Positions 8,710-16,804 of a stretch of DNA of 64,000 bases are shown piece by piece; the first letter of the stretch is position 1; each line of letters begins with the position of its first letter. The stretch spans positions 45,019 to 109,018 of the forward strand of contig JAHHII010000014.1 in the NCBI GenBank assembly GCA_019358855.1, written 5' to 3'. The translations under genes were made by a program, and so were the position numbers. The DNA comes from Timaviella obliquedivisa GSE-PSE-MK23-08B (GTDB lineage Bacteria; Cyanobacteriota; Cyanobacteriia; Elainellales; Elainellaceae). Below the pieces are notes generated by a model. It had not been told where the DNA came from, made no database searches, and saw only the letters and a list, made by a program, of their open reading frames with translations.

Positions 8710-9408
8710 CTACCTACCAGAGATAGGAATCATAACTGCCACAACCTGAGACGCAAAGAACGCAATCCCAACACCGCAAATAACAAGACCCGCAGAACGC
8801 AATTTTTCTGGAGATTGCTGTTTTGCTTCTTGTCCAATAAGGGCTGTTTTGCCAACTTGGAATGCCAGGAGTGAGACAACAATTTGAATCGCTGTAAAGC
8901 CAATGAAATACGCCAGCAGCGGGGCTGTTTCTGCACCAAAAATAGCTTCACCATAGGCATGACCATGAAATAAACCCGCAACCGCTGACAAACCTGCTAC
9001 TACAAGAGTATTGGGGCTATCTTTCATCACCAACAAAATACCAAATAACAAAACTGACCCAGAGACAAATAGCTCAACTCCTGGAAAGCTGATGCTTGCT
9101 AGGTGCGCCCCAGTACCAAGCATTGCTGCTAACAGAAACGAGATTGGAATCAAGATTCCTTGCCGTTTGATCGCGGCAAGTAAGCCAACTGCCCCAATAA
9201 ACACAAAATGATCAAGCCCAATTAGGGGATGCGCTACCCCACTCATAAAACCTTCAAATAGATTAGAGGGTATTCTGCCTCCCATTGGATGATGGGCAGA
9301 AGCAGGAGTTGCTATTAGCAACAAAATACTTGTTAGAGCAACCAATGCAGCTATTTGTTGGAAAGCCTTGTTAAAAAAAAGAAATTGGTAGCTTTTAAAT
9401 TTATCCAT
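8710..9408 (-). CDS. hupE: HupE/UreJ family metal permease, probably cobalt
   Basis: 232 residues from the ATG at 9408, preceded by GAGG. An N-terminal signal-like segment ends in 'TPASA-HHPMGG'; cleavage there would expose a His-rich N-terminus. The family motif 'HPLIGLDHFVF' follows, then about six more hydrophobic segments and 'GLFHGHAYGEA'. HupE/UreJ proteins are secondary transporters for nickel or cobalt. A cobalamin riboswitch directly upstream points to cobalt uptake for corrinoid synthesis, as proposed for B12-regulated HupE in cyanobacteria by comparative genomics. cbiD at 18.5 kb belongs to the same pathway. An upstream in-frame start (9456) would lie inside the riboswitch and is unlikely. 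Confidence 0.9.
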   Translation of the reverse strand: MDKFKSYQFLFFNKAFQQIAALVALTSILLLIATPASAHHPMGGRIPSNLFEGFMSGVAHPLIGLDHFVFIGAVGLLAAIKRQGILIPISFLLAAMLGTGAHLASISFPGVELFVSGSVLLFGILLVMKDSPNTLVVAGLSAVAGLFHGHAYGEAIFGAETAPLLAYFIGFTAIQIVVSLLAFQVGKTALIGQEAKQQSPEKLRSAGLVICGVGIAFFASQVVAVMIPISGR

Positions 9409-9440
9409 TTTCTGTGCCTCGCAGATGTAGAAATGAGTTA

Positions 9441-9570
9441 ATCCATCGGCGGGCATCCTGACTAAAAGATTTTCATAATCTCATTACAGTTGCGGGACAG
9501 CGCCGGACTTACACCGAACTTTCCCCGTTTCCTCTGGTGGCTGTTCCCCACCAGAACCAATGAATACTTA
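9441..9570 (-). promoter_or_regulatory. Cobalamin riboswitch upstream of hupE
   Basis: Read on the minus strand, the order of conserved blocks matches the B12 element: 'GGTGTAAGTCCGGCGCTGTC', then 'CCCGCAACTGTAATGAG', a variable arm, and 'AGTCAGGATGCCCGCC' at about 9449-9463. A GGTGGGGAACAGCCACC stem lies on the 5' side. It ends about 35 bases before the hupE start, so it could act on transcription or translation. Cobalamin binding is expected to reduce hupE expression. Confidence 0.93.
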
Positions 9571-9691
9571 AAACTATATCAGCCAAAGAGATCAGCAGGG
9601 TGGGGAATTGAAAACTTAACGTGCTTGCCTCATCAGTCATTCGGGTTGGTCTCGCCTATCATAAAAAGATGTTGCTAAGAAGGATCACACA

Positions 9692-10273
9692 ATGGTCGCT
9701 ACAGCTTTCAAACCAGGTTTGCAAGATGGGGTCGTTCTATCTAACATAACTTGGGACACCCTGGAAAAATTAGATGCTGACTTAGAGGGAACGGGCGCAC
9801 GCCTCACGTATTTAGATGGATATTTAGAAATTATGGCTCCCTTGTCTGATGCACACGAAGAACCCAAGAACACGTTGGGTCAACTCCTCGAAATCTATAT
9901 GCGACTAAAAGGCATTCGGTTTTATGGCAGGGGCAGCACAACGATCGGCATGAAGGAGTTGGGAGCACGAAAGGAGCCTGACGAATCTTATTGCCTGGGC
10001 GATCGCCGGAAAATTCCTGACCTAGCGCTAGAAGTGACGGTCACCAGCGGCGGCATTGATACCTTAGAAATCTATCGCCGGATTGGAATAGCAGAGGTCT
10101 GGTTTTGGGAAGATGGCGTGATTTCAGTTTATTGCCTGCGTTCAACCGGATACGAGTTGGTGCAGCAAAGCGAATTATTGCCAGAATTGGATTTGCGATC
10201 ACTGGAATTCCACATGCGCATGGCAGATCAGTACGATGCAGTTAATGCTTTTATGCAAACGCTGCAATCTTAA
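9692..10273 (+). CDS. Uma2 family endonuclease-like protein (DUF820)
   Basis: 193 residues, the usual length of the family. Typical features are 'YLDGYLEIMAPLSDAHEEPK', 'DESYCLGDRRKIPDLALEV', and 'IYRRIGIAEVWFWEDGVISV', i.e. the PD-(D/E)xK-like nuclease core with acidic residues in 'PDLALEVTVTSGG'. Such genes are present in many copies in cyanobacteria; their biological role is unknown and many are thought to be linked to mobile DNA. Preceded by AAGGA at a normal distance. Confidence 0.9.
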   Translation: MVATAFKPGLQDGVVLSNITWDTLEKLDADLEGTGARLTYLDGYLEIMAPLSDAHEEPKNTLGQLLEIYMRLKGIRFYGRGSTTIGMKELGARKEPDESYCLGDRRKIPDLALEVTVTSGGIDTLEIYRRIGIAEVWFWEDGVISVYCLRSTGYELVQQSELLPELDLRSLEFHMRMADQYDAVNAFMQTLQS

Positions 10274-10308
10274 ATGATCGCCTTCTCTTTACCGTAGGAC
10301 AGGATTAA

Positions 10309-11175
10309 ATGAGCCAAACGCCAGCAGTGTTACCACCTTTTTTGATCTTGGATCAACTCCTCCAAACCTGGCTCCTCGAAGACATTGGACGGGGCGATCG
10401 CACTACACAATCGCTCTTTCCTACAGGTGCGCCACTCGGAACCGCAACCTGGGTAATTAAAGAACCAGGAATTATTGCGGGGCTGGCGATCGCTGCCCGT
10501 GTCTTCCATTTACTCGATTCTCAGATGATCTTTACTCCAGCAGAAGAAGGGCAGCACTACAAAAACGGTGAAGTCATTGCTCAAATTTCTGGTTCGCTGG
10601 ATGCTTTGCTGATGGGAGAACGAGTGGCATTGAATCTGGCAATGCGGCTGAGTGGAATTGCAACAGCGACGAGTCAATATGTAGAACAGATTGCTGATTT
10701 GCCGACTCAGTTTGTGGATACGCGCAAGACTACGCCAGGGTTAAGAATTTTAGAAAAGTACGCGACTCAAGTCGGTGGAGCAATGAATCACCGCATGGGG
10801 TTAGATGACAGCGTGATGATTAAAGACAATCACATTGCAGCAGCGGAAGGAATTGGAGCAGCGATCGCCCAAATCCGTTCTCGAATTCCTTATCCATTAA
10901 CCATTGAAGTTGAAACCGAAAATCTAGAACAAGTGGCAGAGGCGTTACAGCATGGCGCAGATATCATCATGCTAGATAATATGTCTTTAGAAATGATGAC
11001 CGTGGCAGTGCAACAAATTCGTGAAAAGAACGATCGCATTAAAATAGAGGCTTCGGGAAATATTACCCTTGAAAGAATTCGAGCGGTAGCAGAAACCGGA
11101 GTAGATTACATCTCAAGTAGCGCGCCCATTACCCGCTCGAATTGGTTGGATTTGAGTATGAGAATTATTTCATAA
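10309..11175 (+). CDS. nadC: Nicotinate-nucleotide pyrophosphorylase (carboxylating)
   Basis: 288 residues, full length. NadC converts quinolinate and PRPP to nicotinate mononucleotide, CO2 and PPi in de novo NAD synthesis. Characteristic stretches are 'EDIGRGDRTTQSLF' at the N-terminus, 'ERVALNLAMRLSGIAT', 'DTRKTTPGLRILEKYA', 'NHRMGLDDSVMIKDNHI', 'IEVETENLEQ' and 'DIIMLDNMS', and 'IEASGNITLERI'. These include the basic residues that bind quinolinate phosphate. It follows the Uma2 gene by 35 bases. Its 3' end overlaps the convergent C39-like gene by 11 bases. Confidence 0.97.
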   Translation: MSQTPAVLPPFLILDQLLQTWLLEDIGRGDRTTQSLFPTGAPLGTATWVIKEPGIIAGLAIAARVFHLLDSQMIFTPAEEGQHYKNGEVIAQISGSLDALLMGERVALNLAMRLSGIATATSQYVEQIADLPTQFVDTRKTTPGLRILEKYATQVGGAMNHRMGLDDSVMIKDNHIAAAEGIGAAIAQIRSRIPYPLTIEVETENLEQVAEALQHGADIIMLDNMSLEMMTVAVQQIREKNDRIKIEASGNITLERIRAVAETGVDYISSSAPITRSNWLDLSMRIIS

Positions 11176-12037
11176 ACAAGCGTCCCCAGCCTGAGCGATC
11201 GCCTTCAGGAAGCCACCGCCGATTGAGGAGAGGACGAGAATAAACGACGCTGTTGCCGTTGTTAACATCCCCGGTATAGCCGCCGCCTGCATCCAAAAGA
11301 CTACCAAAAGGATCATGGCAAATGTAGTTGTTGCAGCCTGTAGTGCCAATGACAACGATCATGTGTCCGCCTGTCGGGGAAGAAAGGGAACCTCGGTGAA
11401 GAATACCGATAACGGCGGGTAGACCTGCTGCCAAAGAGGTATCAAGGTCAGCAAAGCCTAGATCAGTGTGCCAGGTAGATTTAATACCAATTTCAGATAG
11501 AGCTTTAGTTTGGGCGCTGTGGTCGGTTGTGTCGCCGTACTTGCGAACATATTGATAGTAGGCATCGTCGCTTGAGAGGGTTGCACCTAAGAATTTTGCC
11601 ACCATGGCGCAGCTAGAGGTGTTGCAGGTTCGCATGGGTTCAAATTTATTATCGACTTGCTGATAATAGGGAACTTTGAGACGGATTTCTTTAGAGGCAG
11701 CAGTGATAGATGGATTCCACGTTTTCCACATTTTATCTAGCCCAATGAGAGTTTTCTCTTGGCTAGCTTGTTCTAGCCATCTGAGGGCAGCATTTTGATG
11801 AGGACGAGCCTGGTAGGAACGAAAAACTTGTACAAAGTCGATCGCCCCTTTATTTTGACCATCGCGCCACATGAGCGCAAACTCGGCTTGCTTTTGTGTC
11901 CCTGTGCAGCCCTGAAACCACTGAATGAGTTTAATTTGTTGAGGCTGATTGCTGAATTGTTTGGCAATAGTAATGAGATCAACGGTAGATGGAGCAGTTT
12001 GAATGAGAGATGCATTGATGCCCTGAGTATTAACCAT
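11165..12037 (-). CDS. C39-like (papain-fold) peptidase domain protein
   Basis: 290 residues. The N-terminal 110 residues are helical and could be a binding module. The C-terminal domain has the C39_2 layout: Cys in 'CNTSSCAMVAKFLGA', His in 'TGGHMIVVIG' and Asp in 'CHDPFGS', a Cys-His-Asp set. 'SGWGRLFMK' closes the protein. No clear signal peptide is seen, so the protein may stay in the cytoplasm or use another export route. Substrate unknown. It is convergent with nadC. Confidence 0.8.
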   Translation of the reverse strand: MVNTQGINASLIQTAPSTVDLITIAKQFSNQPQQIKLIQWFQGCTGTQKQAEFALMWRDGQNKGAIDFVQVFRSYQARPHQNAALRWLEQASQEKTLIGLDKMWKTWNPSITAASKEIRLKVPYYQQVDNKFEPMRTCNTSSCAMVAKFLGATLSSDDAYYQYVRKYGDTTDHSAQTKALSEIGIKSTWHTDLGFADLDTSLAAGLPAVIGILHRGSLSSPTGGHMIVVIGTTGCNNYICHDPFGSLLDAGGGYTGDVNNGNSVVYSRPLLNRRWLPEGDRSGWGRLFMK

Positions 12038-12179
12038 AGTTCTATTTGTTACAGAATCAAATTAACCCTTTGTAGGCTTAAGGTTCCCTGTAGAACAAGC
12101 CGTAAAACTTTTTTAGATTAAGAAGGTATAAAAAAGCATGAGTAATGAAGCATTGAACCTGAGGTTTCTACTGAGACAA

Positions 12180-12213
12180 GCGCGCTGCTTTGCAGAGACC
12201 GCAAGGGTCGCCC
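12180..12213 (-). repeat. 34-bp dispersed repeat, copy 1
   Basis: Minus-strand copy of the repeat that starts GGGCGACCCTTGCGG and ends AAGCAGCGCGC. Other copies are at 21843-21876, 35483-35516 and 51943-51976. This one lies in the spacer between the C39-like gene and argS. Confidence 0.85.
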
Positions 12214-12322
12214 TTCTGCTTAACTAAGGCGATAGAAATGATGCGATAAAAAGGTCAATTAGGTCGTTATCCTAGAGAATGTTGAATCTGGCTAAGATCT
12301 CTGTTTGCGGAACTTTGGAATT

Positions 12323-14083
12323 ATGAATGCAACGATCGCCCAATTAAAAGAATGCTTTGAGCAAGCCTTAGTCGCTGCATTTGGCACTGAGTTGGCGGGA
12401 ACTGATCCGATTTTGGTGCCTGCGAGTAATCCTAAGTTTGGAGATTATCAAGCAAATGTGGCGATGTCGTTGGCAAAAAAACTAGGCATGGCTCCGAGGG
12501 CGATCGCAGAGCAAATCATTCAGCATCTCAATGTTAGTGATGTTTGTGAGCCGCCTACCGTTGCGGGTGCCGGATTCATTAACCTGGCACTGAAAACACA
12601 ATATTTAGAAGCGCAACTCAAAGCCATTCAGGCAGATGCAAGGCTGGGAATCATGCCTACTCAAACTCCTCAGCGCGTCATCGTCGATTATCCTAGCCCC
12701 AACATTGCCAAAGAGATGCACGTTGGGCATTTGCGCCCCTCAGTGATTGGTGACGCGATCGCCAGAATTTTAGAGTTCCTCGGTCATGACGTGCTGCGGC
12801 TGAGCCACATTGGCGACTGGGGCACCCCTTTCGGAATGCTGATTGCCTATGTCAAAGAAGCTTATCCCGAAGCGCTTGCATCAGGAGAATTGGCTTCAAG
12901 TGATTTAGCAACATTTTACCGATCTGCTAAAAAGCGATTTGATGAAGACACAAAATTTCAGGAGGCGGCTCGGCTAGCAGTTGTGCAACTTCAAGCAAGT
13001 GACGCTGAAACGCTGCGAGCCTGGAAAGTTGTGTGTGATTTATCCAATCGTACAAATCGCCAGATTTTTGACTTAATGGGGCTTTCTTCTCAGATTCAAG
13101 AACGAGGCGAATCTTTCTACAATCCTCTCCTAGCAGGCGTACTGGAGGAATTGGATAAACTGGGGCTGCTGGTGGAAGATGCAGGCGCACAGTGTGTTTT
13201 TCTAGAAGGATTTACCAATAAAGAGGGTAAGCCGTTACCGTTAATTGTACAGAAGTCGGATGGAGGCTATAACTATGCGACTACCGACTTGGCGGCAATT
13301 CGTTACCGTGTCACAGAGGATAAAGTTCAACGAGTAATTTATCCGGTGGGTTCTGAGCAGACAAACCATTTTGCTCAAATTTTTCAGGTAGGACGGCGGG
13401 CGGGCTGGATTACTGATGCAGTCGAGTTTTTCTATGCGCCGCTTGGAATGATTCTGGGTGACGATAATAAAAAGCTGAAGAGTCGATCGGGAGAGGCGGT
13501 GAAGCTGGTAGATTTGTTGGATGAGGCGATCGCCCGTGCCTATGCTGATTTAGAAGCTCGACTCATAGAAGAAAAACGAGAAGAGACGGAAGCGTTTAAA
13601 GCTAACGCGGCAAAGGTTGTAGGCATTAGCGCCATCAAATACGCCGACCTCAGCCAAAACCGCACCAGCAGCTACGTTTTTAGCTACGACAAAATGCTGG
13701 CGCTCCAGGGCAACACGGCACCATACATGCTTTATGCCTACGTGCGAGTGCAAGGAATTAGTCGGAAAGGCGGCGTTGATTTTGAGCAGTTGGGAGCTAA
13801 TTGTGCGATCGCATTGCAAGACGAAACAGAGCTAACTTTGGCAAAGTATTTGCTTCAGTTTGATGAGGCGTTGAGCGAAGTAGAGGTAGATTTGTTGCCA
13901 AATCGATTGTGTCAATATTTGTTTGAACTCAGCCAAAAGTTCAATCAATTTTACGATCGCTGTCCTGTTCTTTCAGCAGAGGAACCTTTGCGGACTTCGC
14001 GGTTGGTGCTGTGTGACCTAACGGCTCGAACCATTAAGCTAGGGTTGTCGCTATTGGGAATCGCGGTTTTGGAGCGAATGTAG
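12323..14083 (+). CDS. argS: Arginyl-tRNA synthetase
   Basis: 586 residues from the ATG at 12323; an in-frame TTG at 12305 is less likely because cyanobacterial ArgS usually starts close to '[12 protein letters not shown]'. Class I synthetase charging tRNA-Arg. Seen are the N-terminal Add-1 domain, the HIGH-type motif in '[17 protein letters not shown]', '[16 protein letters not shown]', '[10 protein letters not shown]', and the ArgS-type loop '[16 protein letters not shown]' replacing a strict KMSKS. The anticodon-binding helical domain ends '[10 protein letters not shown]', the conserved C-terminus. Only one copy is in the window and it looks intact. Confidence 0.97.
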   Translation: MNATIAQLKECFEQALVAAFGTELAGTDPILVPASNPKFGDYQANVAMSLAKKLGMAPRAIAEQIIQHLNVSDVCEPPTVAGAGFINLALKTQYLEAQLKAIQADARLGIMPTQTPQRVIVDYPSPNIAKEMHVGHLRPSVIGDAIARILEFLGHDVLRLSHIGDWGTPFGMLIAYVKEAYPEALASGELASSDLATFYRSAKKRFDEDTKFQEAARLAVVQLQASDAETLRAWKVVCDLSNRTNRQIFDLMGLSSQIQERGESFYNPLLAGVLEELDKLGLLVEDAGAQCVFLEGFTNKEGKPLPLIVQKSDGGYNYATTDLAAIRYRVTEDKVQRVIYPVGSEQTNHFAQIFQVGRRAGWITDAVEFFYAPLGMILGDDNKKLKSRSGEAVKLVDLLDEAIARAYADLEARLIEEKREETEAFKANAAKVVGISAIKYADLSQNRTSSYVFSYDKMLALQGNTAPYMLYAYVRVQGISRKGGVDFEQLGANCAIALQDETELTLAKYLLQFDEALSEVEVDLLPNRLCQYLFELSQKFNQFYDRCPVLSAEEPLRTSRLVLCDLTARTIKLGLSLLGIAVLERM

Positions 14084-14230
14084 AACTGAAAAGAGTTAAT
14101 CTTCTGGTAGCCAACTGTCTGTTAACACGAGTTCTAAAGAATAGGGACAAGTATTTGAAAACACTGAGATTTCTAATCGAGTTTGTTTAGCTGCTTGATG
14201 ACGTGCGCGTTGATAAGTCTCTTCAAGTTC

Positions 14231-14407
14231 TCGATCGCATTGCATCAACTCGCAATAGCATTGTAGAAGCCGCGATCGCATTGTGTCGGCTCACAATCGC
14301 ATTGTCAGAAGAACAATGGCATTGTGTAGGGTTGCGATCGCATTGTCGAGCGCACAATTGGATGTTGAGCGGTGACAATGGCATTGTGAAATCCGCGATC
14401 GCATTGT
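14231..14407. repeat. Array of nine 13-bp palindromes, 20-21 bp period
   Basis: Units begin at about 14232, 14252, 14272, 14293, 14313, 14334, 14354, 14375 and 14395. Best units are ACAATCGCATTGT and ACAATGGCATTGT; others replace the left arm with GCGATC, forming HIP1 (GCGATCGC). Spacers of 7-8 bases differ between units, so the core and the spacing are kept, not the whole unit. This is the spacer between argS and the small gene at 14450. Confidence 0.85.
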
Positions 14408-14449
14408 CGGGGCTACAGCATAGATATACGTAGCCCCTGATGCTTTTGT

Positions 14450-14650
14450 TTATCTCACCAAGACACTCATGTACTTGCCGTTGGCAAACGGTGCGGGAAT
14501 AATCGGTGTGAAACTGACGCGATCATTGGCGATCTTTTTAACGTAGAACTCGTTGATTAAATGCAGCACCTGCTCCCGTGTCCCGACGATCCACACCTGC
14601 GCTTTATCGCCATGCGAAACGGGCAGCAGTTCGTTGAACTCTGTACTCAT
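14450..14650 (-). CDS. Small unknown protein, copy B
   Basis: 66 residues. It differs from the protein at 32249 at only six positions by eye (e.g. VLHL/VTHL, IAND/IASD, RVSF/RLHF). Predicted layout: strand 'AQVWIVGTREQV', helix 'HLINEFYVKKI', a turn rich in Pro (IIPAPFANG) and a final strand 'KYMSVLVR'; a small alpha/beta fold. No Cys, no signal peptide. The start ATG is preceded by GCGAGGGAAATAGC, with the GAGG inside the last leader hairpin. More distant paralogue at 6541. Family not recognised. Confidence 0.78.
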   Translation of the reverse strand: MSTEFNELLPVSHGDKAQVWIVGTREQVLHLINEFYVKKIANDRVSFTPIIPAPFANGKYMSVLVR

Positions 14651-14652
14651 GC

Positions 14653-14880
14653 TATTTCCCTCGCTAATGTTGGGTTGAGAAGAAAAGCTTAAGGTGTGGT
14701 GTTTCTAACCACTTGTTTAACATTAGCGAGGTGAAACGATAAAATCGTTGCAGCCTAGCCTTCTGCGTCTTCAGAAAGTTAGGTTAGCTGGTTAGTTGTG
14801 TTAGTAGCACTTCTAGCCAGCGTCCTCACCTTAAGCCTGTCTACTGGTATCGAAAAACCAGTGTTGATTAGCATAAAGGC
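14653..14880 (-). promoter_or_regulatory. Structured leader (locus B) of small-protein gene
   Basis: Minus strand. In order: hairpin CTGGT-TTTTCGAT-ACCAG; hairpin I CTGGCTAGAAGTG...CACAACTAACCAG with apical CTACTAA; hairpin TTCTG-AAGACG-CAGAA; hairpin II AACGA-TTTTA-TCGTT; hairpin III with 13-bp arms CCTCGCTAATGTT and AACATTAGCGAGG, the second containing the GAGG ribosome-binding site. Compared with locus C, stems are the same and apical loops differ. The remaining spacer up to 15061 shows nothing else. Confidence 0.6.
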
Positions 14881-15061
14881 AAAGGTAGGTTTAAGACAAG
14901 TATTTTGAGGGAATTGGTGAGGGGCGATCGGGTAAGCTTTGCAGTTTCATCATTCAATTGGGAAGGGATGCAGACAAAATCACTCTATATTTTACGCAAA
15001 CTATTTCTTGTTTTCAGGCAAGGTAAAATATGCTCAAAGTTGCCACTAGTGCAGCCACAAC

Positions 15062-15105
15062 TTAATCTTTAAGAATGTAGAGTTTAATCTTTAAGAATGT
15101 AGAGT
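15062..15105 (+). repeat. Tandem 22-bp duplication before the oxygenase gene
   Basis: Two perfect head-to-tail copies of a 22-base unit (TTAATCTTTAAGAATGTAGA plus GT) end 17 bases before the ATG at 15123. It probably arose by slippage, and it may place promoter or leader sequence twice. Confidence 0.8.
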
Positions 15106-15122
15106 TGGACTTAGTAAGCCAT

Positions 15123-16253
15123 ATGTTTCTTTCGACAGGAGAACCTGCGCCTTGGTTTACAGCAGCCTCCACTACAAATCCTAAATATTATTTTGGGTCG
15201 GTAGCCGGACGCTATGTATTGTTGTGTTTCTTGAAATCTTCGACTGATGCAGCAAGCCAAAAAGTTCTAGAGGGCTTAGCGCATCATCGAGAGATATTTG
15301 ATGATGAATTTTGCTGTTTTTTTGGTGTCAGCATTGATCCAGATGATGAGCAATCATCTCGTCTTCAAGAGCACATACCAGGTATTCGTTTCTTTTGGGA
15401 TTTCGACCAATCTATCAGTCAACAGTTTGGTGTCGTTCAGCAGAATAATACGTATCACTCATGTACCTATGTTCTTGATGAACGTTTGCGTGTCCTCACA
15501 GTGTTGCCCTTTGCAACTCAACCAGAAAATCACTTTACCCAACTGATCTCGATTCTTGAAAAGCTACCTGAGATTCCACCACCCGGAATGGCTTCGGTAC
15601 AAGCACCTGTTTTAGTGGTTCCTCGCATTTTTGAGCCTGAACTTTGTCAAATGTTGATTGATTATTATCATCACCAAGGGGGTGAAGAATCAGGGTTTAT
15701 GAAGGAGGAAAAGGGTCGTACTGTCCTTATTAGCGACCACAACTTTAAACGTCGGCGCGATCAAGAAATTCTAGATAAAGATCTGCGAAATGCAGCCATG
15801 TTTCGCATACACGATCGCCTGGTTCCAGAGATTCAAAAAGCATTTCAGTTTCAAGCAACACGAATTGAGCGGCATATTGTTGCTTGTTATGACGGTGCGA
15901 GTGGAGGTTTTTTTCGTCCGCATCAAGACAATACAACTAAAGGCACTGCTCACCGAAGGTTTGCTGTCTCCCTTAATCTTAATACCGGAGAATACGAGGG
16001 GGGGCTACTTCGGTTTCCAGAGTTTGGTCGCCAAACTTACACTGCTCCAGCAGGAGGAGCAGTTGTATTTTCATGTTCCCTATTGCATGAAGCAACACCC
16101 GTAACCGAAGGGTGGCGATATGCTTACCTTCCATTTTTGTATGATGATGCGGCGGCAAAAATTCGAGAAATTAATCAAGATTTTATTGGTGAAAAGAGTC
16201 AGTCAAAGGGGTTTCAATCTAAGCCTACCAAGGCTCGAAAGAAAAGGCGTTGA
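15123..16253 (+). CDS. Redoxin-like domain fused to 2OG-Fe(II) oxygenase
   Basis: 376 residues from the ATG at 15123 (a TTG 18 bases upstream is in frame). Residues about 1-150 resemble the AhpC/TSA thioredoxin fold ('GEPAPWF', 'GRYVLLCFLKSSTD', 'FFGVSIDPDDE', 'FFWDFDQSISQQFGVV'), but no Cys sits at the peroxidatic position after 'FLKSS', so peroxidase activity is doubtful. The C-terminal half is a prolyl-4-hydroxylase-type oxygenase: iron ligands His and Asp in 'RPHQDN', distal His in 'LLHEATPV', and the 2-oxoglutarate-binding Arg in 'EGWRYAYLPFL'. The tail is Lys/Arg-rich. Substrate unknown, possibly protein side chains. Confidence 0.85.
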   Translation: MFLSTGEPAPWFTAASTTNPKYYFGSVAGRYVLLCFLKSSTDAASQKVLEGLAHHREIFDDEFCCFFGVSIDPDDEQSSRLQEHIPGIRFFWDFDQSISQQFGVVQQNNTYHSCTYVLDERLRVLTVLPFATQPENHFTQLISILEKLPEIPPPGMASVQAPVLVVPRIFEPELCQMLIDYYHHQGGEESGFMKEEKGRTVLISDHNFKRRRDQEILDKDLRNAAMFRIHDRLVPEIQKAFQFQATRIERHIVACYDGASGGFFRPHQDNTTKGTAHRRFAVSLNLNTGEYEGGLLRFPEFGRQTYTAPAGGAVVFSCSLLHEATPVTEGWRYAYLPFLYDDAAAKIREINQDFIGEKSQSKGFQSKPTKARKKRR

Positions 16254-16804
16254 GGTCAGTTAAGAACATGGGTTAGAGCGAATTCATTTGTACTTGTGGT
16301 CAATTGCAAAGCTCTCTAAAAATCGTTCAACCCGATCGTTAGCAATCCACGCGCTAAGGCAGTTTCAAGGTTAAAGAAATTAGATTTACTGGTAAGGGAG
16401 GAGCAAAAAATAACGTCCCGATCCGCCCCCTAAATCCCCCCAATTTGGGGGACTTTGAAAGGCTCGGAAGTCCCCCAATTTTGGGGGATTTAGGGGGCTG
16501 TAAAGTTAATGCATCTTACTGGGGTTTTATTTTCACGCAACTTCCTAAGTACTTGTGCTTGCTGAAAATTGTAGTTGCTAAAAGTCCTCAATCTGTCTGT
16601 GAGGATAGGGCGATCGCCTAAGACTACAAACTCGGCAACCGATCGGCACTGGAATGAATACTGGATCAATACAAAGAAAGAAAACAAAGACCCTGCGATC
16701 GCCAACTTCTTCAAAACCTACAAATTTACCGCTACAAAGAACAGGTAATTGACTTGCTCGATCGCACTTGCACCGTTAGCGTTAAAACAGTGGCGATCGC
16801 AGAT
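16254..16804. other. Gene-poor spacer with repeat and possible gene remnants
   Basis: Holds the palindromic repeat at 16423-16499. A 74-codon minus frame (16490-16714) starts with a signal-like stretch (MKKLAIAGSLFSFFVLIQYS) but ends inside the repeat. A plus frame without a start codon (16661-16852, reading LDQYKERKQRP...) looks protein-like and may be a remnant. Neither is supported well enough to call a gene. Confidence 0.4.
16423..16499. repeat. Dispersed palindromic repeat (CCCCCTAAATCCCCC type), copy 1
   Basis: Left arm CCGCCCCCTAAATCCCCCC and right arm GGGGGATTTAGGGGGC, with an inner pair CCCCAATTTGGGGGAC / GTCCCCCAATTTTGGGGG. The same element occurs at 22552-22632. It could fold as one long stem in DNA or RNA. 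Confidence 0.85.

Larger units (their letters stand above)
14205..14931 (-). repeat. Inverted duplication, copy 1 (pairs with 31954-32670)
   Basis: Reading the minus strand from about 14931 to 14205 gives the same order as 31954-32670 on the plus strand: CGATCGCCCCTCA, hairpin leader, 66-codon gene, then a palindromic array. The leader from about 14880 to the start codon is nearly identical in the two copies (by eye about a dozen differences in 230 bases), while the array is more diverged. Confidence 0.9.

Noticed and set aside
14096..14281. 61-codon minus-strand frame after argS (start inside the palindrome array)
   Set aside because: Its start and first third are made of array units, and copy 2 of the array does not continue this frame; I could not support it as a gene.
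14231..14407. CRISPR-like reading of the palindrome array
   Set aside because: The 7-8 base spacers are far too short and units are degenerate.
16490..16714. 74-codon minus frame with signal-like N-terminus
   Set aside because: The C-terminus runs into the dispersed palindromic repeat and there is no family resemblance; described only as part of the spacer.
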